IMG/VR virus record: IMGVR_UViG_3300009285_005041
Location: 1-40,369 of that record
Origin: a virus
Length of the DNA stretch: 40,369 nucleotides
Reading direction: 5' to 3' (one strand)
Position numbers and translations under genes: made by a program. Under the pieces are notes generated by a model. It worked only from the letters and a program-made list of their open reading frames with translations. It was not told the DNA's origin and ran no database searches. Positions 32,216-38,390 of the stretch are shown here, one piece after another (within the stretch, counting starts at the first letter, position 1; the number at the start of each line of letters is the position of its first letter).

Positions 32216-32808
32216 GTAAGCAGAATCCCCGACTTTCTCCTTTTAAGGCCGGTGAGAGGATCAATGCTTTTACCCGATTCCAAAACGCCCGTTAAATGAT
32301 CCAGCGTGTTTTCTGCCTGTGTAACAAGTATCTCTATGGCGTTTATATCGAATAACACCTCCATGGACGTTTGCATTGCCCGCACATAAACATTCCCGTT
32401 TGCCGCTTTTAGAGCAATAACAACCCCCTGCTGCGTATTGAATAGCCTTCCATATAAGCTTATGGCATTGCCATCCGTCGCAATACAAACGTATTCAAAG
32501 CCGTCAGGAAGGTCAATCTTGGAAAGCAGATGACTGCCATACTCCGCTATTCTTGCCGCGTAGGAAGCCCACCATCGCCGCTTATCATCAGCGTAGTTTA
32601 ACGCAGTGTCCTTTAAAGCCTTCTCCTGCGCCTGCGCCTCCTTCTTGTCCTTCTCCAATGCAGCAAGAGACTGCCCCTCATTGCTTGAGTCTATCGCCTC
32701 GGCCCAGTCAATGGCCTGCGCTACCTCCTCTTTTGTCTTCTTTTGCAGCTCAAGCCCGGTAAGGTTGGGCGTTTTTTTATCAAAAACTGTTTGCTTGCTT
32801 TTGGACAT
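32212..32808 (-). CDS. Hypothetical protein before TerL
   Basis: 198 residues, unrecognised. Residues 1-95 are charged and helical (KTKEEVAQAIDWAEAIDSSN, KEAQAQEKALKDTALNYADD). Residues 100-165 look alpha/beta (FEYVCIATDGNAISLYGRLF, GVVIALKAANGNVYVRAM). Stop/start overlap with TerL argues for coordinated expression. No known packaging motif is visible. Confidence 0.5.
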   Translation of the reverse strand: MSKSKQTVFDKKTPNLTGLELQKKTKEEVAQAIDWAEAIDSSNEGQSLAALEKDKKEAQAQEKALKDTALNYADDKRRWWASYAARIAEYGSHLLSKIDLPDGFEYVCIATDGNAISLYGRLFNTQQGVVIALKAANGNVYVRAMQTSMEVLFDINAIEILVTQAENTLDHLTGVLESGKSIDPLTGLKRRKSGILLT

Positions 32809-33136
32809 AGTATTTCTTTAATACCCCCGCAATATATGCCGCCGCTACCGATTGGGGTAAATCCCTTAAATAATGCCTGCGAATGCCCATAGAGCCCTCC
32901 ATCGGTATCTCAATCCTGTCCCAACCCTCAAGAAGCTGCACTAAATACTGTTTGACCGGGATAATGGTTCTCTTTTCTATCTCAATGTCTACCTCAACCT
33001 CTAACTTTTTGTTGGTATAACGACGCCACGGGTGGTCAGCTTTGGGCTTCTGCCATGTTCTTGGTCTTTGCACTTCGGCACCACCACTAGTCTGTTGGTC
33101 TGTTAAAATGTCGGTTTGTGAGCCCGATTTATTCAC
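32780..33136 (-). CDS. Hypothetical protein before TerL
   Basis: 118 residues from GTG 33136, which overlaps the previous TAG and is 7 nt after GAGGAGG. An in-frame TTG at 33142 is the alternative but would lie inside the SD. The middle is KLEVEVDIEIEKRTIIPVKQ, the C-terminal half is helical and ends VLKKYYVQKQANSF. Unrecognised; it overlaps the next gene by 29 nt. Confidence 0.5.
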   Translation of the reverse strand: MNKSGSQTDILTDQQTSGGAEVQRPRTWQKPKADHPWRRYTNKKLEVEVDIEIEKRTIIPVKQYLVQLLEGWDRIEIPMEGSMGIRRHYLRDLPQSVAAAYIAGVLKKYYVQKQANSF

Positions 33137-33387
33137 TACCAATCCTCCTCTTCCTCGTCCTCCTCCTCGCCAAAATCTAATATGTCCCTTTCAGTGCCTG
33201 TGCTCTTTAGTCTCTTTACGTTTCTAGGATTGATGCCGAAATCCTCTATATCAAATATCTCTATATCGTTGCTGCAAAAATGACAGGTGACAAAGTGACT
33301 ACTACCGTCCTGAAAAACATCCCCCGACTCAAACTCCGTGTTCTCAAGACAACTCTCACAGGTTATTTCTTTCGGTAGATAAGCCAT
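33136..33387 (-). CDS. Small zinc-binding-like protein with acidic tail
   Basis: 83 residues. Two CxxC pairs at about 10-13 and 35-38 (CESC; CHFC) suggest a zinc ribbon. The C-terminus is very acidic (DFGEEEDEEEEDW). ATG abuts the preceding stop (TAAATG). Unknown role; a transcription-factor-like or protein-binding module is possible. Confidence 0.5.
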   Translation of the reverse strand: MAYLPKEITCESCLENTEFESGDVFQDGSSHFVTCHFCSNDIEIFDIEDFGINPRNVKRLKSTGTERDILDFGEEEDEEEEDW

Positions 33388-33693
33388 TTATGTTTTGCTG
33401 CTGTGCTTACTGCAATAGATCGTATCACTTAACGACGGATGATAGCAACCCTCTTTGCCACAGAGCCATAGGTCCTCTTTTAACACAACGCTGATGTTTC
33501 TAGTAAGGTCGGTAATAAGGGTTGAGAGCGTGAGGTAGTCCTGCTTTCTTAGCACCTGGTTGAAGCTGACTGTCCTGCTTGTCCGCCTGCCGTATATATT
33601 GAAAGATACCCTTATGGAGTTTTCTTTTAGTTTCGGCGTTATGACGGCGAATCTTGGTTGTTTTGGCTTTAGTTTCTGCTTGGTTTGTTTCAT
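33388..33693 (-). CDS. Small hypothetical protein with C-terminal Cys/His cluster
   Basis: 101 residues. N-terminus is Lys-rich (MKQTKQKLKPKQPRF). The middle is beta-like (FAVITPKLKENSIRVSFNIY). The end carries CGKEGCYHPSLSDTIYCSKH, a likely zinc site (C-x4-C-x-H and C-x2-H). ATG 33693 follows a stretch with TATAAT directly next to it, too close to be its promoter. It is the first gene after the repeat-rich region. Confidence 0.5.
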   Translation of the reverse strand: MKQTKQKLKPKQPRFAVITPKLKENSIRVSFNIYGRRTSRTVSFNQVLRKQDYLTLSTLITDLTRNISVVLKEDLWLCGKEGCYHPSLSDTIYCSKHSSKT

Positions 33694-33938
33694 ATTATAC
33701 TATGGGACAAATCCGTTTTTTTATCCGCTCGGCGGGCAAACCGCACTTTTCGTTGCTATGACAATATATCACTTTTTGACTTTCCTCTTACTATGGGACA
33801 GAAAACACTTTTCAAATCGTTTTTTGCCGGTTTTACGGGTTGGCAATTAGAACATTTTGAGTGTTGCGCCACAGTTACGAGGTAGTTAACAATTTAAATT
33901 TTTGGCGGGGTCGGGTGTACCCACCCCCATAGTAATGC

Positions 33939-33958
33939 CTATGGGATGTCGTTAATCC
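33939..33958. repeat. Left copy of a 20-bp inverted repeat flanking the plus-strand cassette
   Basis: CTATGGGATGTCGTTAATCC. Its reverse complement recurs at 37816-37835 with a single mismatch (19 of 20). It lies between TerS and the small genes, outside any coding region. Confidence 0.8.
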
Positions 33959-34051
33959 AAACCCCGACACTATGGGACGTTCGACGCAAAACCTTTTGAA
34001 TTGTCAACAAAGCAACGCTCGCTTTTTGTTGGTATATCAACAAAGAATAGC

Positions 34052-34085
34052 AACACGTCGTTATTTGACCATTATACGACGTGTT
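34052..34085. promoter_or_regulatory. Perfect 10-bp dyad at the end of TerS
   Basis: AACACGTCGT (34052-34061) and ACGACGTGTT (34076-34085), 14-bp spacer. It shares the CACGTCGTTA motif with position 37847-37856 (reverse). No T-run follows on the minus strand, so an operator or a processed stem-loop is more likely than a terminator. Confidence 0.6.
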
Positions 34086-34088
34086 TGC

Positions 34089-34613
34089 CTATTTGCTTGA
34101 TAGCTCCCCTTCCAGTAAGATGTTATCCTTCATTTGCTTGACATCATTTAGCAATGTCTCAACATGGGTTGTTATATCATCAAGTGTTTTACCTTGCAAT
34201 GACACGGTTAAAGTGCGCTGCTCGATTTGCTTTCGTTCGGCTGGGAACGAGTCAAGCAGCCTAAAACCCATTTCAATGCCGCGCAAAGCATCAGAGTTAG
34301 TGGCTTTTTTTCCAATTCCGCTATCAATCGCGTCGTGCAGTTTTTTTGATAGGGTGCCTTCACTTATTTGGTGAGAAGCTAAAACGGCACGCAATTCCTC
34401 CCGTATGGCGGGCTTTAACAGGTTCTCAGTACCCATTGACCGCGCGACCTTATCATTTTTCGCGCTATACCCCGCCGCAATTGCCGCTTTCCTACTACTG
34501 CCATCATTCATTATATAAGCGTCAACGAATCTTTTTTGTTTGGGAGTTAGTTTATTACCAGATGCAGTCTCAATAAGTAAACTGCGCTTGACTTGCCCAC
34601 GCTCACTTGCCAT
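34089..34613 (-). CDS. terS: Terminase small subunit
   Basis: 174 residues from ATG 34613. The frame extends 71 residues further up but that part is Cys/Phe-rich and covers the divergent promoters, so it is not coding. The Terminase_2 pattern LTPKQKRFVDAYIMNDGSSR, then KAAIAAGYSAKN, then ENLLKPAIREELRAVLAS is clear, with an N-terminal helix-turn-helix for binding packaging sites. The C-terminal half is a long helix and coiled coil (TTHVETLLNDVKQMKDNILL). It is separated from TerL by four small genes. Confidence 0.85.
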   Translation of the reverse strand: MASERGQVKRSLLIETASGNKLTPKQKRFVDAYIMNDGSSRKAAIAAGYSAKNDKVARSMGTENLLKPAIREELRAVLASHQISEGTLSKKLHDAIDSGIGKKATNSDALRGIEMGFRLLDSFPAERKQIEQRTLTVSLQGKTLDDITTHVETLLNDVKQMKDNILLEGELSSK

Positions 34614-34620
34614 ACCACAA

Positions 34621-34649
34621 AAGATACCACAAACAGCACCGCCGTGCAA
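34621..34649 (-). promoter_or_regulatory. Promoter of TerS, leaderless geometry
   Basis: -35 TTGCAC (34649-34644), 17 bp, -10 TATCTT (34626-34621). The -10 ends 7 nt before ATG 34613, so transcription would begin at or next to the start codon. No SD is present. Confidence 0.55.
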
Positions 34650-34685
34650 AACAACACCGCACACAAAACATCTATTGTTAAACAC

Positions 34686-34715
34686 TTGACAAGCATTGAA
34701 CATCCGTGCTAGTAT
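34686..34715 (+). promoter_or_regulatory. Sigma-70-like promoter of the plus-strand cassette
   Basis: TTGACA (34686-34691), 18-bp spacer, TAGTAT (34710-34715) with an upstream TG (34707-34708), an extended -10. It is the only near-consensus -35/-10 pair noticed. The start would be near 34722, a leader of about 34 nt before ATG 34756. Confidence 0.75.
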
Positions 34716-34755
34716 CCTTCTTGTTAGTGAGAATATATTGAAATTAAAACAAAAA

Positions 34756-34974
34756 ATGAGAATCGTAGACTTAAAACAAACAGCAAAAGCGTACCAAAGA
34801 CACAAGGCAATGCGCCGCAAGCTCAACGCGTGGCTTATTCTAGCAGTATCGATTTATATAATCAGCTTATGGGGCGGGTTGGCCATGGACAAAAATCCCC
34901 TTACCGTCTGCCATGACAACGGCGAACCCGTACCACAAGTTGATTATACATACAAAGGCGGTGACACAAATTGA
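34756..34974 (+). CDS. Small membrane protein of the amidoligase cassette
   Basis: 72 residues from ATG 34756. A TTG 60 nt upstream is in frame but overlaps the promoter, so it is rejected. N-terminal 22 residues are basic (AYQRHKAMRRKLN). One hydrophobic segment covers about 24-44 (AWLILAVSIYIISLWGGLAM). About 28 polar residues follow, including one Cys. This fits a single-pass, N-in inner-membrane protein. No SD is clear. It may be an anchor or an independent accessory factor; function unknown. Confidence 0.6.
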   Translation: MRIVDLKQTAKAYQRHKAMRRKLNAWLILAVSIYIISLWGGLAMDKNPLTVCHDNGEPVPQVDYTYKGGDTN

Positions 34975-34992
34975 CTTTTTTACAGTTAGCAG

Positions 34993-35118
34993 ATGAACTG
35001 GGACTATCTCTGTTATTTTACCGATAGCCTAATTGCTGATGGGATTTTGTCGCACGATATGCAGGAAATACTACCTGAATTGAAAGCACTAGGTAATTTG
35101 GAAGGTGAAAGCAACTAG
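34993..35118 (+). CDS. 41-residue ORF in the amidoligase cassette
   Basis: MNWDYLCYFTDSLIADGILS, then a 21-residue helical-looking tail (starts HDMQEILPELKALGN, ends GESN). Acidic, no membrane segment. Located 18 nt after the membrane-protein stop and 73 nt before the amidoligase start, with only a weak SD. Sequence is protein-like, but the short length makes it uncertain. Confidence 0.45.
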   Translation: MNWDYLCYFTDSLIADGILSHDMQEILPELKALGNLEGESN

Positions 35119-35137
35119 CATAGTACATAATTAGCAC

Positions 35138-35176
35138 GCTCGCCGCTTGTTTAGTGCTAGTTAGCAAGGGGCGAGC
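35138..35176 (+). promoter_or_regulatory. Hairpin immediately upstream of the amidoligase gene
   Basis: GCTCGCCGCTTG (35138-35149) pairs with CAAGGGGCGAGC (35165-35176) with one mismatch; 15-nt loop. It ends 15 nt before ATG 35192. No U-run follows. It may be an attenuator or limit translation of the amidoligase. Confidence 0.55.
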
Positions 35177-35191
35177 AACAAAGGCATAAAA

Positions 35192-36523
35192 ATGGAAACT
35201 AAAAAGGAAATGACAGAGCTAGCAACAACAACAAAGGAAATATACTCATGCTATCTATGCAAAAAAGAGATATTACCAGAAGATAGCAGCGACATTGACG
35301 GCGAATTCTATTGCGAGGACTGCAAAAGCGAGCACTTCATTTCCTGCGCCCATTGTGAGGATTTGGTAGCAGTAGATGAGCTGTGCGCGGGTAACGACGA
35401 ACCTTACTGCGAAACCTGCTTTGATAAACTTTTCATTGGATGTAGCGACTGCGGCAAGCTTATATTCCAGGATGAAGCGACAGAGACAAACAACGGCAAC
35501 AATGTTTGCCAGGAATGTTATGACGCCAACTATTTTATTTGCGACGGATGCGGAGGAATCTATAACAGGGATGACGAGAACTATTGCGACCGCTGCGACG
35601 TTTACCGATGTCGTGGCTGCTTGGAACAAGACCATTCAAATTGCGATGATGACAACGACTACAGTCAAGAATGGCACAACATACCACAGGAAACCGACTA
35701 CAAACCAAGTCTTATCAAAATTGACAGGTTTGTTGGTGTTGAAATGGAGCTGGAAAAGGACAATTGGGACACTAGGATGAACGATATTGCAGACAAACTA
35801 CCTGATAGTGTTGGTATCAAATCCGATAGCAGCCTTGATGATGGCATAGAGATAGTTACGCCGCCGTGCAGACTAGGAAAACTAGAGGAAATAATCACGA
35901 AAGTATGCAAAGTAGCAGACGATAACAACCTGGTGGCGCAAAGGTCTTGCGGACTTCATATCCATATTGACGCTAACGATTTTAGAGATGATAATTCGAA
36001 GATTTTACACGTATTGCAAACCTATTACGTTATTGAGCCGATAATATATAGCATCCTGCCGCGGTCAAGATACACGGGGACTTTTTCAGTACCGCTAAGA
36101 AAAAAGTACACCAATGAGCATATCAACGGCATATCACCTGGCGATTTGGACTTGAAATGGTATTCAGAATCGCCGGAAGCGGAAAGCCTATTGTCAAAGG
36201 ATACAGTTAATGAACGCAAAGGCTGCCATAGCGACCGCACACGATACTTCGGGTTGAATTTACACTCAATATACTACCGAGGCACACTAGAGCTTCGCTA
36301 TCATAGCGGCACATCAGATAGAGTTAAAATCATCAATTGGATACACCTAAATCTTGTGATATTGGATTGGATACTTCACAAGTTTAGCAAACCGCGCTTG
36401 GACAAGTTAAACACAAACTTATCGCTGGAATCGTTTATCAAGTTTTTCAAGCTGGAAAAAAGCACTGCTAAATATCTTACAGCAAGAGTCAAAAAGTTCA
36501 GCAGTGGCGAGGATGACAACTAA
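35192..36523 (+). CDS. Zinc-ribbon/LIM-like plus amidoligase_2 (GS-like ATP ligase)
   Basis: 443 residues. Residues 20-151 carry at least four CxxC pairs spaced as treble-clef/LIM-like fingers (C20/C23 with C41/C44; C52/C55 with C73/C76; C84/C87 with C106/C109; C117/C120 with C132/C135; then C140/C143). The C-terminal part is an amidoligase_2 domain: GVEMELE (182-188), SDSSLDDGIEIVTPP (211-225), SCGLHIHID (252-260), RYFGLNLHS (351-359) and TLELRYHSGT (365-374). These match the Glu/His/Arg sites of the family, which uses ATP to join a carboxylate to an amine. Substrate unknown. The glutamine amidotransferase starts one base after its stop, so the two probably act together. Confident on family, not on reaction. 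Confidence 0.8.
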   Translation: METKKEMTELATTTKEIYSCYLCKKEILPEDSSDIDGEFYCEDCKSEHFISCAHCEDLVAVDELCAGNDEPYCETCFDKLFIGCSDCGKLIFQDEATETNNGNNVCQECYDANYFICDGCGGIYNRDDENYCDRCDVYRCRGCLEQDHSNCDDDNDYSQEWHNIPQETDYKPSLIKIDRFVGVEMELEKDNWDTRMNDIADKLPDSVGIKSDSSLDDGIEIVTPPCRLGKLEEIITKVCKVADDNNLVAQRSCGLHIHIDANDFRDDNSKILHVLQTYYVIEPIIYSILPRSRYTGTFSVPLRKKYTNEHINGISPGDLDLKWYSESPEAESLLSKDTVNERKGCHSDRTRYFGLNLHSIYYRGTLELRYHSGTSDRVKIINWIHLNLVILDWILHKFSKPRLDKLNTNLSLESFIKFFKLEKSTAKYLTARVKKFSSGEDDN

Positions 36524-36524
36524 A

Positions 36525-37478
36525 ATGTGCGGCGTTACGGGCTACATATCAAAACACCCAACCGCCAGAACGGCGCACGCATTTAAAACGCTATTACTTG
36601 CAAACCAGGAACGCGGGGACGAATCAACGGGCGTATACTTCTACAACACCAATACTATACAAAAAGACACCAAAAAGGCTTCAGATTTTCTATCACAACT
36701 GGACAACCCACAGTTTGCCAAAAATAACATAGTACTGGGACACACAAGGCTTGCGACAATGGGAGCAGTAACAAAAGACAACGCCCATCCGTTCAAATTC
36801 GGGGATATAACGGGTATCCATAACGGCATAGTTAGCAATGCGTACTCGATATATCCCAATGCACAGGTTGACAGCCAGGCTATATTTTACTTGTTAGACA
36901 AAAATAAAAACGACTACAAAAAATCTTTCAAGCAGCTATCGGGAAATTTTGGAGTTGCCTGGACTTACAGCAATGATGATAACTTATATCTCGTGTCGCA
37001 CGGAAACCCGATACATATTGCGCGCTCAAATGGCGACTTGTATTTTTCAAGCGACGGATACCCGTTACTCATTACACTATATGCTATATACAAACAGGTT
37101 GATAGTTTAAAAAAGATTGACGAGGATGTAGTTTATATCATCAATTCAAAAACGCTTGATATTACAAAGAAAAACATAGAATTTAAACAAAGCCCATTCG
37201 CCTATTTGCATTATGCTAACGAATACGCCGCACATAGTGAAAGTGAACTAATCGCGGATGAATGGGAAAATGCATGGGAAGATGACACAGGAGACAAACT
37301 AGGCTATGAAAACGAGTTAAAAAACATCATGCGCGGCGAAGGATGTATAATGTGCGGCACACCGTTAACCCATTACGGGTATATTGACGATGTAAGCCTT
37401 GAAACGTACTGCACAAGATGTTATCAAAAACTCAATATAGAAGCACAAAACGAGCTACTCTTTATTGAAATAGACTAG
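36525..37478 (+). CDS. Class II glutamine amidotransferase with C-terminal zinc ribbon
   Basis: 317 residues from ATG 36525, which puts Cys2 (M-C-G-V-T-G) at the new N-terminus, as these enzymes need; the GTG at 36504 would bury it. Class II sites: RGDESTG (30-36), GHTRLAT (72-78), NAHPF (86-90), GIHNGIVSN (97-105), VDSQAI (115-120) and GNFGVAWTY. This is the glutaminase half of GlmS/PurF-like enzymes without the synthase half. Residues 274-299 (C274, C277, C296, C299) form a four-Cys zinc site. It lies one base after the amidoligase stop. Likely supplies glutamine-derived ammonia, or trims a gamma-glutamyl bond; the acceptor is unknown. Confidence 0.8.
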   Translation: MCGVTGYISKHPTARTAHAFKTLLLANQERGDESTGVYFYNTNTIQKDTKKASDFLSQLDNPQFAKNNIVLGHTRLATMGAVTKDNAHPFKFGDITGIHNGIVSNAYSIYPNAQVDSQAIFYLLDKNKNDYKKSFKQLSGNFGVAWTYSNDDNLYLVSHGNPIHIARSNGDLYFSSDGYPLLITLYAIYKQVDSLKKIDEDVVYIINSKTLDITKKNIEFKQSPFAYLHYANEYAAHSESELIADEWENAWEDDTGDKLGYENELKNIMRGEGCIMCGTPLTHYGYIDDVSLETYCTRCYQKLNIEAQNELLFIEID

Positions 37479-37533
37479 CAAGATAGCAAACACCGCTTAA
37501 CTAGCCCCTAACTAGCCAAAAAACATCATAGTT

Positions 37534-37568
37534 AAAAAGCCATAACTAGCACAAGGTTATGGCTTTTT
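37534..37568 (+). terminator. Strong terminator after the amidotransferase, A/T-rich on both sides
   Basis: Perfect 13-bp stem: AAAAAGCCATAAC (37534-37546) and GTTATGGCTTTTT (37556-37568), 9-nt loop, then GTTT. The leading A run could make it work from the other side as well. Confidence 0.9.
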
Positions 37569-37582
37569 GTTTATGATTGGAG

Positions 37583-37798
37583 GTGATAGCAATAGCAAAC
37601 AGCACAACCCACCCTGATACAGGATGGACAATACAAGAAAAAGGAATATGCGACAGATGCGGCAACATAGAGTCTTTTCGACTTATCAGCTTGCCATACC
37701 GCAAAACATACGTGCAGCTATGCGCATGGTGTTTTCATGGCTTAAAAAAGTATTTCGAGCTTGACGACGGACTAAAACCAATGGACAAAAGGGAATAA
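37583..37798 (+). CDS. Small four-cysteine zinc-ribbon protein
   Basis: 71 residues if read from GTG 37583. A perfect SD (GGAGGTGAT, 37579-37587) overlaps that GTG, and the next in-frame codon at normal distance is ATA 37592, so the start is doubtful. CDRC and CAWC pairs frame residues that include ESFRLISLPYRKTY. Ends LKKYFELDDGLKPMDKRE. It is the third gene in the cassette region with a CxxC pair, but it lies beyond the terminator. Function unknown. Confidence 0.55.
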   Translation: MIAIANSTTHPDTGWTIQEKGICDRCGNIESFRLISLPYRKTYVQLCAWCFHGLKKYFELDDGLKPMDKRE

Positions 37799-37815
37799 CG
37801 CCGCACAGTCTTAAC

Positions 37816-37835
37816 GGATTAACGACATCCAATAG
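37816..37835. repeat. Right copy of the 20-bp inverted repeat
   Basis: GGATTAACGACATCCAATAG; reverse complement of 33939-33958 except for one base. A second related motif, TAACGACGTG (37847-37856), follows and is the reverse complement of 34054-34063. Confidence 0.8.
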
Positions 37836-37899
37836 TTGCTGTAGATTAACGACGTGGTAAAAACAGCGATTATTGTTGCTACTTTGGGTGTTTTGAAAT

Positions 37900-37938
37900 G
37901 AAATCAACTCGGAAATCGCCAAAGTTGCTAGAAATTCT
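37900..37938. repeat. Direct repeat, copy 1 of 2 (39 bp)
   Basis: Begins GAAATCAACT and contains AATCGCCAAA; 32 of 39 bases match the copy at 37959-37997, 59 bp away. Non-coding, between two converging genes. Confidence 0.6.
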
Positions 37939-37958
37939 GCATGACTGGCCCCGCGAAC

Positions 37959-37997
37959 GAAATCAACTGGGCAATCGCCAAAATTACAGGAATTTCT
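37959..37997. repeat. Direct repeat, copy 2 of 2 (39 bp)
   Basis: Overlaps the last 14 bases of the minus-strand gene ending at 37984. The rest is non-coding. See the copy at 37900-37938. Confidence 0.6.
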
Positions 37998-38310
37998 CCA
38001 GAAAGAAGTCCAGATCCATACATACAAGCCATTTATATCCTCTGGACTTTCGGGCTATCTTACGCAGGAATAGCATCTCCTCGCCGTTTTCTTTTGCATC
38101 GTATATGAACTGGGGCACGTGATTGCCGTACTTAACCGACCCCTTCCACACGTCTGCTACGAGCACATCACCTTTTCTGATCTTGTCAGTCTCAAGTTGC
38201 GCAATTCTATCCGCGCTAACTCCGGCATCACGAAGAATGCCCACCAGTTCGTGCTCGCCAATATAGCCTTTGTTTCTCTGCATCTTGCCCATATATTTCC
38301 TTGCCACCAT
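37984..38310 (-). CDS. Possible PDDEXK/resolvase-like protein, divergent
   Basis: 108 residues from ATG 38310; a GTG at 38331 inside a hairpin is the alternative. It contains NKGYIGEHELVGILRDAGV (N-terminal helix and Glu), then KGDVLVADVW (Asp), and ends KWLVCMDLDFFLEKFL, where many phage PDDEXK proteins have 'PWLV-x-L-x-DFL'. The central E-x-K pair expected after the Asp is not evident, so catalysis is in doubt. It closes the early-type gene run, convergent with the plus-strand gene 37583-37798. Family call is tentative. Confidence 0.4.
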   Translation of the reverse strand: MVARKYMGKMQRNKGYIGEHELVGILRDAGVSADRIAQLETDKIRKGDVLVADVWKGSVKYGNHVPQFIYDAKENGEEMLFLRKIARKSRGYKWLVCMDLDFFLEKFL

Positions 38311-38322
38311 AATACCACCCGC

Positions 38323-38346
38323 AGACCCCACATTTACATGGGGTCT
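38323..38346. promoter_or_regulatory. Perfect 8-bp hairpin upstream of the resolvase-like gene
   Basis: AGACCCCA (38323-38330) and TGGGGTCT (38339-38346), 8-nt loop. It covers the alternative GTG start and lies 12 bp before ATG 38310, so it could affect translation. The 60-bp gap between genes also has a GACCTG/CAGGTC imperfect stem near 38360-38393. Confidence 0.5.
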
Positions 38347-38390
38347 CCGGATAGTTTGACCTGCTATAAACTCTATGTTTAGTACAGGTC

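Larger units (their letters stand above)
33694..34088. other. 395-bp repeat-rich non-coding region
   Basis: No convincing gene on either strand. It holds four CTATGGGA(C/T) copies (33700-33708, 33791-33799, 33939-33947, 33970-33978) and one inverted copy. A hairpin is formed by CCCATAG (33926-33932) and CTATGGG (33939-33945). There is also a GGGT/ACCC stem near 33911-33923, a TTTGTTG/CAACAAA hairpin near 34035-34055, and the long dyad at 34052-34085. It could be a control or packaging region, or a transcription switch between TerS and the small genes. Confidence 0.6.

Noticed and set aside
34696-34755. TTG start for the cassette membrane protein
   Set aside because: It lies within the -35/-10 region of the promoter; ATG 34756 fits better.
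34614-34826. 71-residue N-terminal extension of TerS
   Set aside because: Cys/Phe-rich, not terminase-like, and it covers both divergent promoters; the conserved part begins soon after ATG 34613.
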